Source: Humulus lupulus (lineage: Eukaryota; Streptophyta; Magnoliopsida; Rosales; Cannabaceae). Taken from it: 64,000 bases of DNA. The notes beneath the pieces were generated by a model that saw only the letters and a list, made by a program, of their open reading frames with translations, was not told where the DNA came from and made no database searches. Below are positions 46,717 through 57,644 of the stretch, one piece after another (within the stretch, counting starts at the first letter, position 1; every line of letters begins with the position of its first letter). The DNA lies in contig NC_084795.1 in assembly GCF_963169125.1 (NCBI RefSeq), positions 95,661,411 through 95,725,410 on the forward strand, in the 5' to 3' direction. A program made the position numbers and the translations under genes.

Positions 46717-47325
46717 TGTTATCCCTAAAATCAGAAGTGAATGACATGGCAGGCATTAATTACACGTGGCTGACACCTGGCAGAATCTGTGTTCGATTAT
46801 CGACCAGGAAGACGTCCAGTATCGTGCGATCGGTTTTTTCATACGACCAGCATGGTCGTACGCATATTATACGCGAAGGAAATCTTAGGCAGTTATGATG
46901 AAATCTGAAATTATCTCCCATGATTTCCTGAGTATCCGATTATTTAGGAAAGAATATCTGTAACAAATCAATGTAAATCTTCCCTGAGCTTATAAATAGA
47001 AGAAGAGGGCTCAGGGAAGAAGGGCCCGATTCCTTTTCTTTTGAGCAAAAAATATCATTTGAGATTAGAGAGAGATTACACTAGAATAATTGTATTTTCT
47101 CTTTCAGAGGTTAGTGAAACTCATTGAACCCCAGTTCTTTGATCACCCATTTGGATCTTATTTCAATAACAATTCAAGTGGACGTAGGTTATTACCATAT
47201 CCTGGGGCCGAACCACTATAAAATCTTGTGTCTTTATTATTTTCGTCATCACGTTCTTTTCAACGTTTTTATCCACGTCAAGCGTATTTTGACTTCGAGT
47301 CAGTTGGCCAAAATCTGGGTCAACA
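46717..47325 (+). repeat. Gypsy-2 3' LTR
   Basis: 609 bp, the partner of 35612-36220, with TATA-like TATAAATAG at 46991-46999. Followed by TSD CTCTC (47326-47330) and then CACTA interior. Confidence 0.95.
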
Positions 47326-47569
47326 CTCTCATATATATAAGTATACATGTATAAAGGAGAATGAGGAAACCTTAATGAGTGCGAAGCACAGAAAAAGAGG
47401 AACTTAATTTACAAAAATAGCCTCCTGATTATGCAAGAACAGCTTAAATTAGAGCAAAGCTTGGTGATTTGCCATGAAAACCAGAAAAGAAAGTACTCCC
47501 AACTTTGCAATAAATCAAAAGGAAGCAGCTTTTATCACAACTCAAAAGCTACAACATATAAGATTTAAA

Positions 47570-47870
47570 CCATACCTTCCATAAATAATATCAAAGGAAC
47601 GATAAAAGGCAACAGATTTAGCAGAACTACCCCCAAATCCAATTTCAGAACCGGCTCTTCCTCGTTCTCCTTCAATTCCAACCTCGCAAGCTCCTGATGA
47701 ATAGAAGTTCCGCTTACCTCCTCTTCCTTCTCCTTCTCGACCGCCCCATGACTGAGATCAGAAGTTTCAGGATCGGAATCACCATTGTTATTAGAAGAAG
47801 AAGAGGAAGACAGTGGCTGATACTGAAACCCTAACTGGGTATAGCTTGAGGGATGGTCAGAAGTGTGTTA
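47570..47870 (-). pseudogene. Possible fourth captured gene fragment (5' exon-like), unrecognised
   Basis: The minus strand reads openly through about 270 bp with a Ser/Asn-rich then acidic composition (QPLSSSSSSNNNGDSDPETS, then GTSIHQELARLELKENEEEP). It contains donor-like sites (GGAG|GTAAGC, GAAG|GTATGG). More GC-rich than its surroundings, it looks like a first coding exon with leader. I do not recognise the protein. It lies upstream of the C2 fragment in the same orientation and could be that capture's 5' part. Confidence 0.35.
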
Positions 47871-47939
47871 GAAAACAGTTTAGAGCTTTGGAAATAAAAA
47901 ATTAGAGGCAAATAAAAAAGTAAAAAGTAGAAGATAATT

Positions 47940-48078
47940 TGGCTCCAAAATTTTGGTACCGCCAATTTTGGTACCGAGAATTTTTTTTCCCACATGTTAT
48001 TTTATTATTTGATGTATTATAATACTTTTTCAATACTATTATATTCATGTGTTATAGAAAGGAGTATTTGGTGTAGTG
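47940..48078 (-). repeat. CACTA right terminus
   Basis: TIR CACTACACCAAATACTCC on the minus strand from 48078, with ATAACAC motif inside. A direct repeat of AATTTTGGTACCG occurs at about 47949-47977. Followed by TSD GCA. Confidence 0.8.
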
Positions 48079-48081
48079 GCA

Positions 48082-48870
48082 TAACCCACACCAATCCTAT
48101 CCTCGCGAGAGTCCCAATTTAGAAAAACAAATAGGACAACAAGAACAAAAAATTAGAGGGTAACCATGATTCAAGAAAAATTAATTATATAAACACAAAA
48201 AATCATTGAGTTACATTGCCTCATGCTCCAACGTCCGCCACTAGATCGAGAGAGAGGTGAAGAGTAAAAGGGAGGAGGGAGAGTAAGAGTCGAAGGAGAA
48301 TGAGAAGCTGAGGGAGAGTGACAGCCGAATGAGAATGGGAGGCGGAGAGAGTAACAATGGGAGGCGCATGGAGAGTGGGAGAGGCAGAGGAAAAGTGGTA
48401 TAAATGGAGACAGAAAGATAGAGTAGGGGTGGGCAGCTGAGAATGCGATAAAGAAAGAGATTGATATGAGTGTTATGGTTGTTAAGATATATTAAAGTGG
48501 GCTTTTAAAATTAATTTATTGTATCTTTTATATATAATATAACACCAATATCGTCGATAAATCATTGACGCATGTTATTTGTGTGATTGATGCCGTTTGT
48601 GCTACTTACTGATGCTATTAATAGGAAGTAATATTAATGATCTAGTGACGCCGCTTCTCTACACAGCACCCTTCAATAGAGTCGGTCAACACAGTTGACT
48701 GACAGCCTAGTGTAACACAGAAATTACATTTTGTAGTTGTGTAACCGTTGACAAAAGTCATATGTTTCGTGACCCATTCCTAAAGTATTTTTTATATTGT
48801 TTGTCAATGACTTTAACCGCGCTAACAAGTGACACAAAAAGAAGATTTGTAGTAGCTCTACTACGAACTA
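48082..48870. other. Purine-rich and CACTA-end-like intergenic sequence
   Basis: 48240-48440 is a purine-rich (GA) stretch on the plus strand without a gene. 48520-48866 carries TAACACC and TGTGTTA-like motifs and ends GACACAAAAAGAAGATTTGTAGTAG, resembling a decayed CACTA terminus (CTACTACAAAT when inverted). No partner end or TSD was found. Confidence 0.3.
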
Positions 48871-49179
48871 GCATCCTTAACAAAAATTTTAGATTGATAC
48901 TCCATTACTAATTAATGACAGAGTCATTTTATCGTAATATGATATAGAAATTAAATGTCCAAATTATCGCATCTCGTATTTCTTGTTTAGGCGAAGCAAG
49001 GTTAGTTGAGGTCAAGGTGAAGTGAGATTGAGGAGAACGATAGCCTAATATGGTGTATAAAATTATGAGAGGAAAGATATATATGATTAATGGATATACT
49101 TTCTCGTTATACATATTAGAAAGATCATGATAAGTATTTTATTATGGGAAATCTACAAAAATATACTAAAAGTTAAAAA

Positions 49180-49900
49180 AAAATTGAAAAATATGGTACA
49201 TTACAAAAATACGGAATTTTTGGATAAAAACACGGAATGGCAAAATTGTAAATACGGAGTGGCAAAATCATAAATAAAAGCTGTAAAATACAATTTTTTG
49301 TAACCAACGTTTACAAACTAGTAAATATCTGTTACAAACTTGTAAATATCTGTTACGTGTTTGTAAATAATATTTACAAAATCAGTTATAGAATTGTAAT
49401 TTTTTTTTTATTTTTTTGTAAATACAACTTACAAACAAATTCGTAACTAATTTTTTTATTTTTGTAACAATAGTTTACAAATTTAGTTTTACAACAAAGA
49501 AATATATTTTTGTAACTAACATTTACGAAAATATTTTATAGTTAAGAAATCATAAACAAAAAATACATAAAAATATTATACTTTTCCATATTGTTACAAT
49601 ATTGTACCAAAAAATTACATGAACTATCATATTTATGCTATAAAACTTAAAAATATAAATTTAAGATATTCATTATTTATAAAACACTTTATTGAATATA
49701 GTGGTGAAATATAATATTTTTTTTAACAAGTTTTATATTTTTGTAACAACAATTTACAAAACTAATTTCACAACTAAAACGTTTATTTTGTAACTCACAT
49801 TTACATAAATATTTATAAATTTATTTAACATGATTATTACAAAGATTTACAAAACTAATTTTTTAATTTTAAATTTATTTTTGTAACAAAACTTGAAACT
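49180..49900. repeat. AT-rich block of TTTGTAAC / ATTTACAAA repeats
   Basis: More than a dozen loosely spaced copies of TTTGTAAC-like and TTTACAAA-like motifs in both orientations. No coding potential. It may be a decayed transposon subterminal region or a simple-sequence expansion. Confidence 0.5.
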
Positions 49901-52717
49901 TGGATTAAATTTTGATTTTGGTTTAACATTGAGTGTTGAGACTTGACTAGTTATGATTTAATAAAAAAGTATATATATAATATTTTTATAAAGAATAATA
50001 ATATTGTGATTATCTTTAACTATATATTATAACATATAGTTATTAATATTAATTTTAATTAACAGCATATTGTAATTTGTATAAATATTTATTTATTTAT
50101 TGAGTAATTGTATAAATATTAATTTTAATATTAATAAATACATTTATTTTAAATAAAAATAAATTAATCTAATTTATTTTATTTTATTGAAGGTAGTAAC
50201 TATAATTATTATTATATATTATTTAATATGCCTAAATTCTTAATAAAAATTAAGATAAAAAAATAAAATAAAAGGTCTATATATATATATATATACACAA
50301 ATGGTCGTGGAAAGCCGTATTTTTTGTAATTTATTAAACATATCATATAAAACGATTTTTTTTTTATATTACAGTGAGATGTAATTATCTCTTTTATTAT
50401 TAGATTCAGCTTAAGAGAGCTAGTTGTCCAATTTTCTTTTCTATGTTTGAATACTTTTATTGTTAGCCATTGGGCTGTGGACACATATAAATATACTCTA
50501 GATTACTACTGTTAACTTCCCGGAACAAAATAATAATGTCGCGTACAAAACTTTTTGATATCCAAAACGGAATATTAGGAAAATATTTTTTATTTTTTTT
50601 ATATTTTTCTTTACATGTTTTTTATGCTTCGTTCAAATAAAAACAAAGTAGGCCATGTGTCTGATTAATTTTTGAGTGAAGCTGGTCTTCCTATTGTTGT
50701 CAATTCTGACCCTACATGCCCACGGGGACCCATTGGGCAGCGACCATATACTACCACGCACGTGGGCTATGTGTGGACCCATACAAATATATTTATATAT
50801 ATGTCATAGGTGAATTAGATGCAGGATTAAAATGAGAAGCAACCGTAGAATTGGCAGCACTCTGACCTTGGATGCAGTGTGTGGAAGCACCATGTCTCTA
50901 AGTGTAGAGGACATGTGTTAATTATTACAGTGCATCGATTGTTTAAAGGGTACGTACCGGTGGACATATGTTAAGTAGGACCTAGCTGAGATGGACATGA
51001 ATTTGGTTTGGGCATGAACCTGCTCACTTTGTAAATATTCTTAAGATAAATGTTAAAATTGTAGCTACATCTTAAAATTAATTGTTGTTAAGTAGAGTAA
51101 ATATTTCCTTTATAAGAATATTGATGTTACTATATATTTTTTATGTGAGATTTTTTTCACATTTAATATGCTCTCTCATATTTGACCCTGAAAGTATGGA
51201 CCTTATGAACGACCTTAGATACAACAGGACTGAATATGAATATTTGATAAAATACAACAAGGTCAACTCAGTAAATTTGTTGGAATATAGGACATCACAA
51301 GGCGAGTCGAAAAATTTGGAGTATACACGCCGTCTGAAATAGGTCATAGAATCCAATACAAATCGACATATATTGGAAAGGTCCCAAACTAAGATCAAGA
51401 GTGAAGAACAGCAGAAATCGAAATAAAAGTTGCATATTTTTATTAAAATTGAAATATATGAAAACCCTAACAATATCCTATAAACTAAGATGTTACACAT
51501 GTTAAGGTGCCTTATAAATGATAGCTTGAAAAATATATAAATGTAATATATTTATGAAAAGGCCGTTTTATCAATTTAAATTGTGAGAGGCGGCAAAGTT
51601 TTTTCACGAGTCGGCTCTGGTCTCAGTGGTTTCATTACCATTTACCCCTACCAGCTACCCGCGCGTAATTTGGTAGTGGACCCATATAATTAGCCATATT
51701 ATTGACTTCAGTAATTATTATTGGAGCTACCAAAAAAAATATCCTATGAATCTCTTTGACATTAATTTTTCGTAATGGTCATGTTAAGCCAATAAGTATT
51801 ATTAATTGTTATTTATTATATATTATAAATATATAGATAGATACATAGATAGAAATAGTGACTCGTAATATTGACAGGAAAGTGCGTAATAATTAATTAA
51901 GAGGATTAAAAAAAGAAAAGAAGAAAAGCAGCAGCAACAGCTCGTATATACTGTTGGATAATTAATTGTATTTGTCTTTAATTTAGAGAAATGATGATGG
52001 GTCCCCGTCCATAAATAGACCCGTAGGGTTTTATTAGAGACGTATAACTTATAAGCAGCTGACAAGTGACAAGTACACTCGTCGTCCGTCCCAACCAAGT
52101 TGGTGCATAATAAATCACAAGCATAATTCACATGCAATTGTGTGGGCCTCGAACCTTATACATATTTTCCTCAAAAGAAAAGAAACACCTTATATATATA
52201 TAATTATGCTGATAATGACATTTGAACATATACCAATTTAAGAATTGTTGTTTTTTCGAACAATGTTTTGACCTTATTCCTCTTTCTCTCTCTCCACTAT
52301 ATATCTCCCATCTTCTTAAATGTATTGTTCTCCTGGATTAGCGAATCTTTTACATGTACAGAAAGAGAAAGCTTTAGAAAGATCCATTTTGGTTAATAAA
52401 TATCAAGTACAGTACTCCCTCTCACTTCTTTTATTTCTCTAATATTTTATTATTAATTTTAGTACATGTACTAACTAGTACAAAAGGGGAAAGAAAATAT
52501 ACCCGACCCAAAGTTAATTTTGATTTTTAATTCTCTCTCAAAACTTTGATTACATGTATATATATATATATGTATACACTTGCTCTGACTATGATTAAGA
52601 ACTTGTTTACTCTTGCACTTAACATATAGAGGATTCCGATTAACCTTCATTGTCTTCTCTTCTCTTCTTCTTTTGTATTTTTTTTTCCTTGAATTAACAA
52701 AATGAACTGTGAGACCC
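49901..52717. other. AT-rich intergenic region, possibly low copy
   Basis: No recognised gene or transposon. It has long A/T runs, a short TA microsatellite at about 50278-50296, a G-box (CACGTG) near 50760, and around 52270-52310 a CT-rich tract next to CTATATAT that could be a promoter. Open frames up to 119 codons match nothing I know and are AT-driven. Confidence 0.4.
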
Positions 52718-52722
52718 CACTC
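52718..52722. repeat. Copia-3 TSD, left copy
   Basis: CACTC before LTR 52723. The same 5 bp is at 57640-57644 after the second LTR. Confidence 0.9.
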
Positions 52723-52962
52723 TGTTAGGATTTGATAATTCCTCCTCTGCTGCTGGTACAGGGAAGCATACCATATGGTGTAGTACATCAAGGTTGATTG
52801 TTTCATTTAGCAAGTTTGTTAGCCTTGTTTCTAGAATGTATTAATCTCAAAGGCTAATGTCCTCTTTCCTGTATTTCGTTTGTAAACCTATTATAAATAT
52901 AAAATTTTCTCTCAGAAAAGGTGAGTTGAGAAAACGTTTCTGAATTCTACACAAATTTATCT
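52723..52962 (+). repeat. Copia-3 5' LTR
   Basis: 240 bp, TGTTAGGATTTG...TTTATCT. It lacks a 28-bp segment present in the 3' LTR (after GAATGTA). The terminal CT rather than CA is supported by the TSD and by the adjacent primer-binding site. Confidence 0.88.
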
Positions 52963-52974
52963 TGGTACCAGAGC
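52963..52974 (+). promoter_or_regulatory. Copia-3 primer-binding site
   Basis: TGGTACCAGAGC, one base from the common plant TGGTATCAGAGC complementary to initiator methionine tRNA. Directly abuts the LTR. Confidence 0.85.
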
Positions 52975-52998
52975 AGCCAGGTTCGAAGGCCAGCGCCG

Positions 52999-53577
52999 AT
53001 GACTACTGAAAAAGATCAAACACCCTCAGCATCCCCAGTGACCATGAAATCTGGCACTGGTACAGTCGGAGCAGCAACCAATGTTCTGTCTCTTGGAGCT
53101 TCTTCAACCCCAGCTCCCATGGCTGCTCCGTTCAGCAGCACACTGAGTCAACCTTTTTCCTTGAAGCTTGACAGGAATAATTTTCCACTGTGGACAACTA
53201 TGGTCTCAACTATCATCAGAGGCCATAGATTGGATGGGTATCTTAATGGTTCAAAACCATGTCCCACTGAATTTGTCACAACAGAAGGTGAGAAAGGAGA
53301 AAAAAATCTCATTGTGAACCCAGATTTTGAATCCTGAATCATTCATGACCAGCTATTGATGGGTTGGTTATATGGATCAATGAGTGAAGTTATTGCATCT
53401 GAGGTGATGGGATGCAAAACTGCTGCTGCACTTTGGAGAGCTCTTGAAGAGCTTTACGGAGCACATTCGAAAGCACATTTGGATGATCTTCGAACTAAGT
53501 TGCAAACGACAAGGAAGGGCTCTACATCCATGGCAGACTATCTGAAGTAGAAGCGGGTTTGGGCAGATACACTTGCC
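52999..53577 (+). pseudogene. Copia-3 gag N-terminal part
   Basis: Start MTTEKDQTPSASPVTMKSGT. Copia gag (UBN2-like) features: FSLKLDRNNFPLWTTMVSTI, GHRLDGYLNG, then AALWRALEELYGAHSKAHLD and LRTKLQTTRKGSTSMADYL. Two in-frame stops (TGA 53335-53337 and TAG 53548-53550) break it; the frame is otherwise continuous with the following part. Gag forms the virus-like particle. Confidence 0.85.
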
Positions 53578-54756
53578 TTGGCTGGAGAACCATATCCAGA
53601 GAGCCACCTTCGATCCAATATTCTCTCAGGTCTCGACATTGAGTATATCTCAATAGTAGTTCCACTTGAAGCAAGGGAGAAAATTTCCTGGCAGGAGCTA
53701 CAAAGTACATTGCTGAGTTTTGACAGCAAGCTTGATCGTCTGAGTAACATATCAGGTAACAACAAATCTTTGAGTAATCCGTCTGCAAATTTTGCTCAAA
53801 AACCATTCAATCCAGGTTACCCAAAACGCCATGTTCCGAACCCCAATCCTGGCCGTGGTTCAACACAGAATTCTGGGTCATCAAGAGGTGGTGGCTACAG
53901 AGGTGGTGTCTATAGAGGTCGAGGTGGTAGAGGAAACAACTCTAGACCCACATGTCAAGTATGTGGGAAGTATGGCCATTCTGCTGCAGTTTGCTATAAC
54001 AGGTATGATGATACATATATGGGACATCCTCTTGCGGATCCACCACATGATAAACAACAACAACAACAGTTCACAGCTATGGTGGCAACTCCAGAGATCC
54101 TGAATGATGAAGGTTGGTATGCAGACAGTGGAGCAAGTAACCACCTCACTGCTGAAGCCAACAAAGTGCACAACAAATCTGAATATGGTGGTAAGGAGCA
54201 AGTTACAATTGGTGATGGAAGTAAATTGACCATTGCAAATATTGGCACTAGTTATTTGAACACCTATGGGAGTTCTCCTCTGATCTTGAAAAATACACTT
54301 CATGTTCCTCTCATTACAAAAAATCTAATTAGTGTTTCAAAACTTACCACTGATAATAATGTCTCCATTGAATTTTTTCCTGGTTTTTGTTGTGTGAAGG
54401 ATGCAACAGGGAAGGTGATTCTGCAAGGAACACTTAAAGATGGCTTATATCAACTTGGCACTTCAGACCCTACTATCCCAAAGTCGTCTAGCTTTCTCAA
54501 TACAAGTCTTTTTGCTGCTATGTCTCAGTCTTCCAACATTTCTAATTCCCTAAAGGATACCTGGCATAGAAGGCTAGGTCATCCCTCTCTTTCTGTTTTA
54601 AATCAAGTGTTAAAGTTGTCTAATGTAAACTGTTCAGTCAATGAAAAACCACATTTCTGTGATGCATGCCAATATGGCAAGTCCCATGCCTTACCTTTCA
54701 GTAATTCAACTAGTAGAGCAAATGAACTCCTTGAATTAATTCACACAGATTTATGA
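53578..54756 (+). CDS. Copia-3 gag C-terminus, zinc knuckle, protease, integrase N-terminus
   Basis: 392 codons. A Gly/Arg-rich stretch (GGGYRGGVYRGRGGRGNNSR) precedes the CCHC knuckle CQVCGKYGHSAAVC. The protease active site is WYADSGASNHLT at about 54115, in the DSG form usual for copia. The integrase zinc-binding domain is HRRLGHPSLSVLNQ ... CDACQYGKSH. The stretch closes at TGA 54754-54756 immediately after HTDL, the first catalytic Asp segment, where relatives have Trp. Confidence 0.9.
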   Translation: MAGEPYPESHLRSNILSGLDIEYISIVVPLEAREKISWQELQSTLLSFDSKLDRLSNISGNNKSLSNPSANFAQKPFNPGYPKRHVPNPNPGRGSTQNSGSSRGGGYRGGVYRGRGGRGNNSRPTCQVCGKYGHSAAVCYNRYDDTYMGHPLADPPHDKQQQQQFTAMVATPEILNDEGWYADSGASNHLTAEANKVHNKSEYGGKEQVTIGDGSKLTIANIGTSYLNTYGSSPLILKNTLHVPLITKNLISVSKLTTDNNVSIEFFPGFCCVKDATGKVILQGTLKDGLYQLGTSDPTIPKSSSFLNTSLFAAMSQSSNISNSLKDTWHRRLGHPSLSVLNQVLKLSNVNCSVNEKPHFCDACQYGKSHALPFSNSTSRANELLELIHTDL

Positions 54757-57384
54757 GGACGAGCACCTGTAACATCACACATTAATTTCAAATACTATAT
54801 ACATTTCATTGATGATCACAGTAGATTTACATGGTTTTTTCCTTTGAAACAAAAATCTGAGTCACTAGCAGCTTTTATTCAATTCAAAGCACTTGTAGAA
54901 AATCAGTTTAATAAGAAAATCAAAATGATTAGAACTGATTGGGGTGGGGAGTACCAAGCATTTACTAATCTTGTCAATGAGTGTGGCATTATGTTTAATC
55001 ATCCTTGTCCTCATACATCTGCTCAAAATGGTAGAGCCGAAAGGAAACATCGCCACATTGTGGAGATGGGTCTTACTCTACTTGCACAAGCAAACATGCC
55101 TCTCAAATACTGGTCTGAAACCTTCCAAACCTCAGTATACTTAATCAATCGTCTTCCCACTCCTGTCTTATCTGGACATTCACCTTTTGAGGTTTTATAC
55201 CATAAAAAACCAGATTACAAACTTTTTAAAGTTTTTGGAGCTTCTTGCTTTCCCTGCCTCGGACCATATCAGCAGCATAAATTTCAATTTCACTCAATAA
55301 AATGTGTAAATCTTGGTTACAATGAAGTGTATAAAGGCTATAAGTGTCTTAGCCCTCATGGTCACATGTACATATCTAGAAATGTCATTTTTAATGAAAA
55401 TGAATTTCCCTTCCATACTGGCTTCTTAAACAATCACCAACCAGAGAAAATCCTCACTATGGATACACCACACTCTTGGTTTGTATTGCCTCCTGTTCAC
55501 TCAAATTCAACTACAAATGCTTCATCTCACCAGCCACCTTCTACAGAAGTGTCCTCTGCAGAGTCACCACCTCCTTCTTCACCACAAGATCAGGTATGCA
55601 CCTTACCTTTTGACCCTGCTTCTACTGATGTTGTTCCTGCTGATGTGCATACTCCATCAGATTCTAGCTCCACTCGTCATACTGTCTCAGTTCCACCTGA
55701 TGAGACACCATTCGACCCACCATCAATTTCGGTTCAACCTTCTCATCCTATGGTTACCAGAGGGAAGGCATGTATCTTTAAGCCACGAGTATATCTTGGT
55801 CAATCTCAGTTTGATCTCAGTCAGCATGAACCTTCCACAGTAGAGGCTGCACTTCAGCATGAGGGGTGGAAATCAGCCATGAATGAGGAAGTTCAAGCTA
55901 TGCATCGAAACAAAACTTGGACTCTAGTTCCTCTTTCTCCTTCTTATAACATTGTTGGCAACAAGTGGGTGTTCAAAATCAAGTATAATGCTGATGGGAC
56001 CTTTCAAAGGTACAAAGCGAGGTTAGTTGCTAAGGGTTTTCATCAAAGACCTGGTGTTGACTTTGGGGAAACCTTCAGTCCAGTTGTTAAAGCACCTACT
56101 ATTCGAGTTGTTCTCACTTTAGCAGCAGCAAGAGATTGGGCTATTAGACAATTGGACATCAATAATGCCTTTTTTAATGGTACGCTTGATGAAGATGTTT
56201 ATATGCTACAACCACAAGGCTTTGAAGAGCAACAAAAACCTCATCATGTTTGCAAATTACACAAATCAATCTACGGATTGAAGCAGGCAGCCAGAGCCTG
56301 GTATGATCAATTTAAAAGAACCTTGTTGGAATGGAAGTTTGAAAACTCAAAGGAAGATTCATCATTTTTCATGCTGAAGCAACCTCAGTTTGTTATCATG
56401 CTGCTCATTTACGTGGATGATATTATCATCACAGGGAACAACACAAAAGAATTGAATAACTTCATAAGCAAACTGAACAAAGCCTTCTCTCTCAAAGATC
56501 TTGGACCACTTTCCTACTTCCTTGGGATAGAGGTATTCAGAGACAATACAGGTATCTATTTATCCCAAGGTAAATATATCTTTGAACTACTACAAAAGAC
56601 AAAAATGACAAATTTAAAGCCTAGTCCAACACCTATGGTAGCAGGAAGACCTCTGTCAATAAATGATGGTGAACCTCTTGATAACCCCTTTGTTTATAGG
56701 AGTCTAGTTGGAGCATTACAGTATCTAAGTCATACAAGACCTGATACATCATTTGCAGTCAATAAATTGAGTCAATTCTTGAAGAGTCCCTCAAATGTTC
56801 ATTGGAATGCTGCTAAAAGAATTCTTAGATACCTCAAAGGGACAATGTATCAAGGTTTACACATTGCTCCGAGTGATAGACTATCACTAACAGGTTTCTC
56901 AGACGCAGACTGGGCTTGCTGTCCTGATAATAGAAAATCTATTGTTGGTTATTGTGTCTACTTAGGAGACTCTTTGATATCTTGGTCTTCCAAAAAGCAA
57001 TCAGTAGTTGCTCGGCCAAGCACAGAATCGGAATACCATGCTTTGGCTCATCTAGCTGCAGAAATCTCGTGGTTAATTGAGTTACTCAGGGAAATGAAAT
57101 TGAAACTGCCAAGTGCACCTGTGATTTGGTGTGATAACATCAGTGCTAGTGCTCTAGCAACCAATCCTGTCTATCACGCTAGAACTAAACACATCGAACT
57201 TGATGTTCATTTTGTTCGTGACAAGGTTCTACAGAAGCAGCTTGAGATTCGTTTTGTTCCATCTCATGACCAAGTGGCTGATTGCTTGACAAAAGGTCTC
57301 TCACCCTCACGTTTTCAATTTCTGGTAGACAAACTACAAGTGATGGAATCCCCTTGTCGTTTGAGGGGTGGTGTTAGGATTTGA
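54757..57384 (+). CDS. Copia-3 integrase core, reverse transcriptase, RNase H
   Basis: Open frame from the TGA to 57384. Integrase: FIDDHSRFTWFFPLK, RTDWGGEYQAF, then NGRAERKHRHIVEMG with the catalytic Glu. A Pro/Ser-rich linker at 55490-55740 follows. RT: NKWVFKIKYNADGTFQRYKA, QLDINNAFFNGTLDEDVYML, YGLKQAARAWYDQFK and the catalytic YVDDIIITGN at about 56410. RNase H: GFSDADWACCPDNRKSIVGY, ISWSSKKQSVVARPSTESEY, and VADCLTKGLSPSRF near the end. All catalytic acidic residues seen are present. This part looks complete. Confidence 0.93.
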   Translation, partial: GRAPVTSHINFKYYIHFIDDHSRFTWFFPLKQKSESLAAFIQFKALVENQFNKKIKMIRTDWGGEYQAFTNLVNECGIMFNHPCPHTSAQNGRAERKHRHIVEMGLTLLAQANMPLKYWSETFQTSVYLINRLPTPVLSGHSPFEVLYHKKPDYKLFKVFGASCFPCLGPYQQHKFQFHSIKCVNLGYNEVYKGYKCLSPHGHMYISRNVIFNENEFPFHTGFLNNHQPEKILTMDTPHSWFVLPPVHSNSTTNASSHQPPSTEVSSAESPPPSSPQDQVCTLPFDPASTDVVPADVHTPSDSSSTRHTVSVPPDETPFDPPSISVQPSHPMVTRGKACIFKPRVYLGQSQFDLSQHEPSTVEAALQHEGWKSAMNEEVQAMHRNKTWTLVPLSPSYNIVGNKWVFKIKYNADGTFQRYKARLVAKGFHQRPGVDFGETFSPVVKAPTIRVVLTLAAARDWAIRQLDINNAFFNGTLDEDVYMLQPQGFEEQQKPHHVCKLHKSIYGLKQAARAWYDQFKRTLLEWKFENSKEDSSFFMLKQPQFVIMLLIYVDDIIITGNNTKELNNFISKLNKAFSLKDLGPLSYFLGIEVFRDNTGIYLSQGKYIFELLQKTKMTNLKPSPTPMVAGRPLSINDGEPLDNPFVYRSLVGALQYLSHTRPDTSFAVNKLSQFLKSPSNVHWNAAKRILRYLKGTMYQGLHIAPSDRLSLTGFSDADWACCPDNRKSIVGYCVYLGDSLISWSSKKQSVVARPSTESEYHALAHLAAEISWLIELLREMKLKLPSAPVIWCDNISASALATNPVYHARTKHIELDVHFVRDKVLQKQLEIRFVPSHDQVADCLTKGLSPSRFQFLVDKLQVMESPCRLRGGVRI

Positions 57385-57639
57385 TAATTCCCCCTCTGCT
57401 GCTGGTACAGGGAAGCATACCATATGGTGTAGTACATCAAGGTTGATTGTTTCATTTAGCAAGTTTGTTAGCCTTGTTTCTAGAATGTACTGTTTTTACA
57501 GGATTTGTACACGTGTATTAATCTCAAAGGCTAATGTCCTCTTTCCTGTATTTCGTTTGTAAACCTATTATAAATATAAAATTTTCTCTCAGAAAAGGTG
57601 AGCTGAGAACACGTTTCTGAATTCTACACAAATTTATCT
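57372..57639 (+). repeat. Copia-3 3' LTR
   Basis: 268 bp, TGTTAGGATTTG...TTTATCT, preceded by the purine tract TTGAGGGGTGG and followed by TSD CACTC. The gag-pol reading frame ends 13 bp inside it. Confidence 0.9.
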
Positions 57640-57644
57640 CACTC

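Larger units (their letters stand above)
35612..47325 (+). mobile_element. Gypsy-2: full-length Tat-type Ty3-gypsy retrotransposon
   Basis: An 11,714-bp plus-strand element with two 609-bp LTRs (35612-36220, 46717-47325) and TSD CTCTC. The primer-binding site is at 36224-36241 and the polypurine tract TTGGGGGGCAAA at 46705-46716. Gag-pol spans 36269-42486 with stops and frameshifts, and an opposite-strand spliced gene spans 45709-43220. By eye the LTRs differ at about 18 positions (about 3%), so it is clearly older than Gypsy-1. It is inserted inside the CACTA element, upstream of the captured C2 exon. Confidence 0.93.
52723..57639 (+). mobile_element. Copia-3: small full-length Ty1-copia retrotransposon
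   Basis: 4,917 bp with short LTRs (240 and 268 bp), TSD CACTC, primer-binding site TGGTACCAGAGC at 52963-52974 and polypurine tract at about 57361-57371. A single gag-pol frame (52999-57384, 1,461 codons) is interrupted only by three stops. Small size, short LTRs and a single ORF suggest the Ale/Retrofit lineage, though I cannot confirm this. LTR substitutions are few (about three by eye), so it is fairly young. Confidence 0.92.

Noticed and set aside
51082..51500. Opposed 86- and 119-codon frames
   Set aside because: Mirror frames of AT-rich sequence without recognisable domains.
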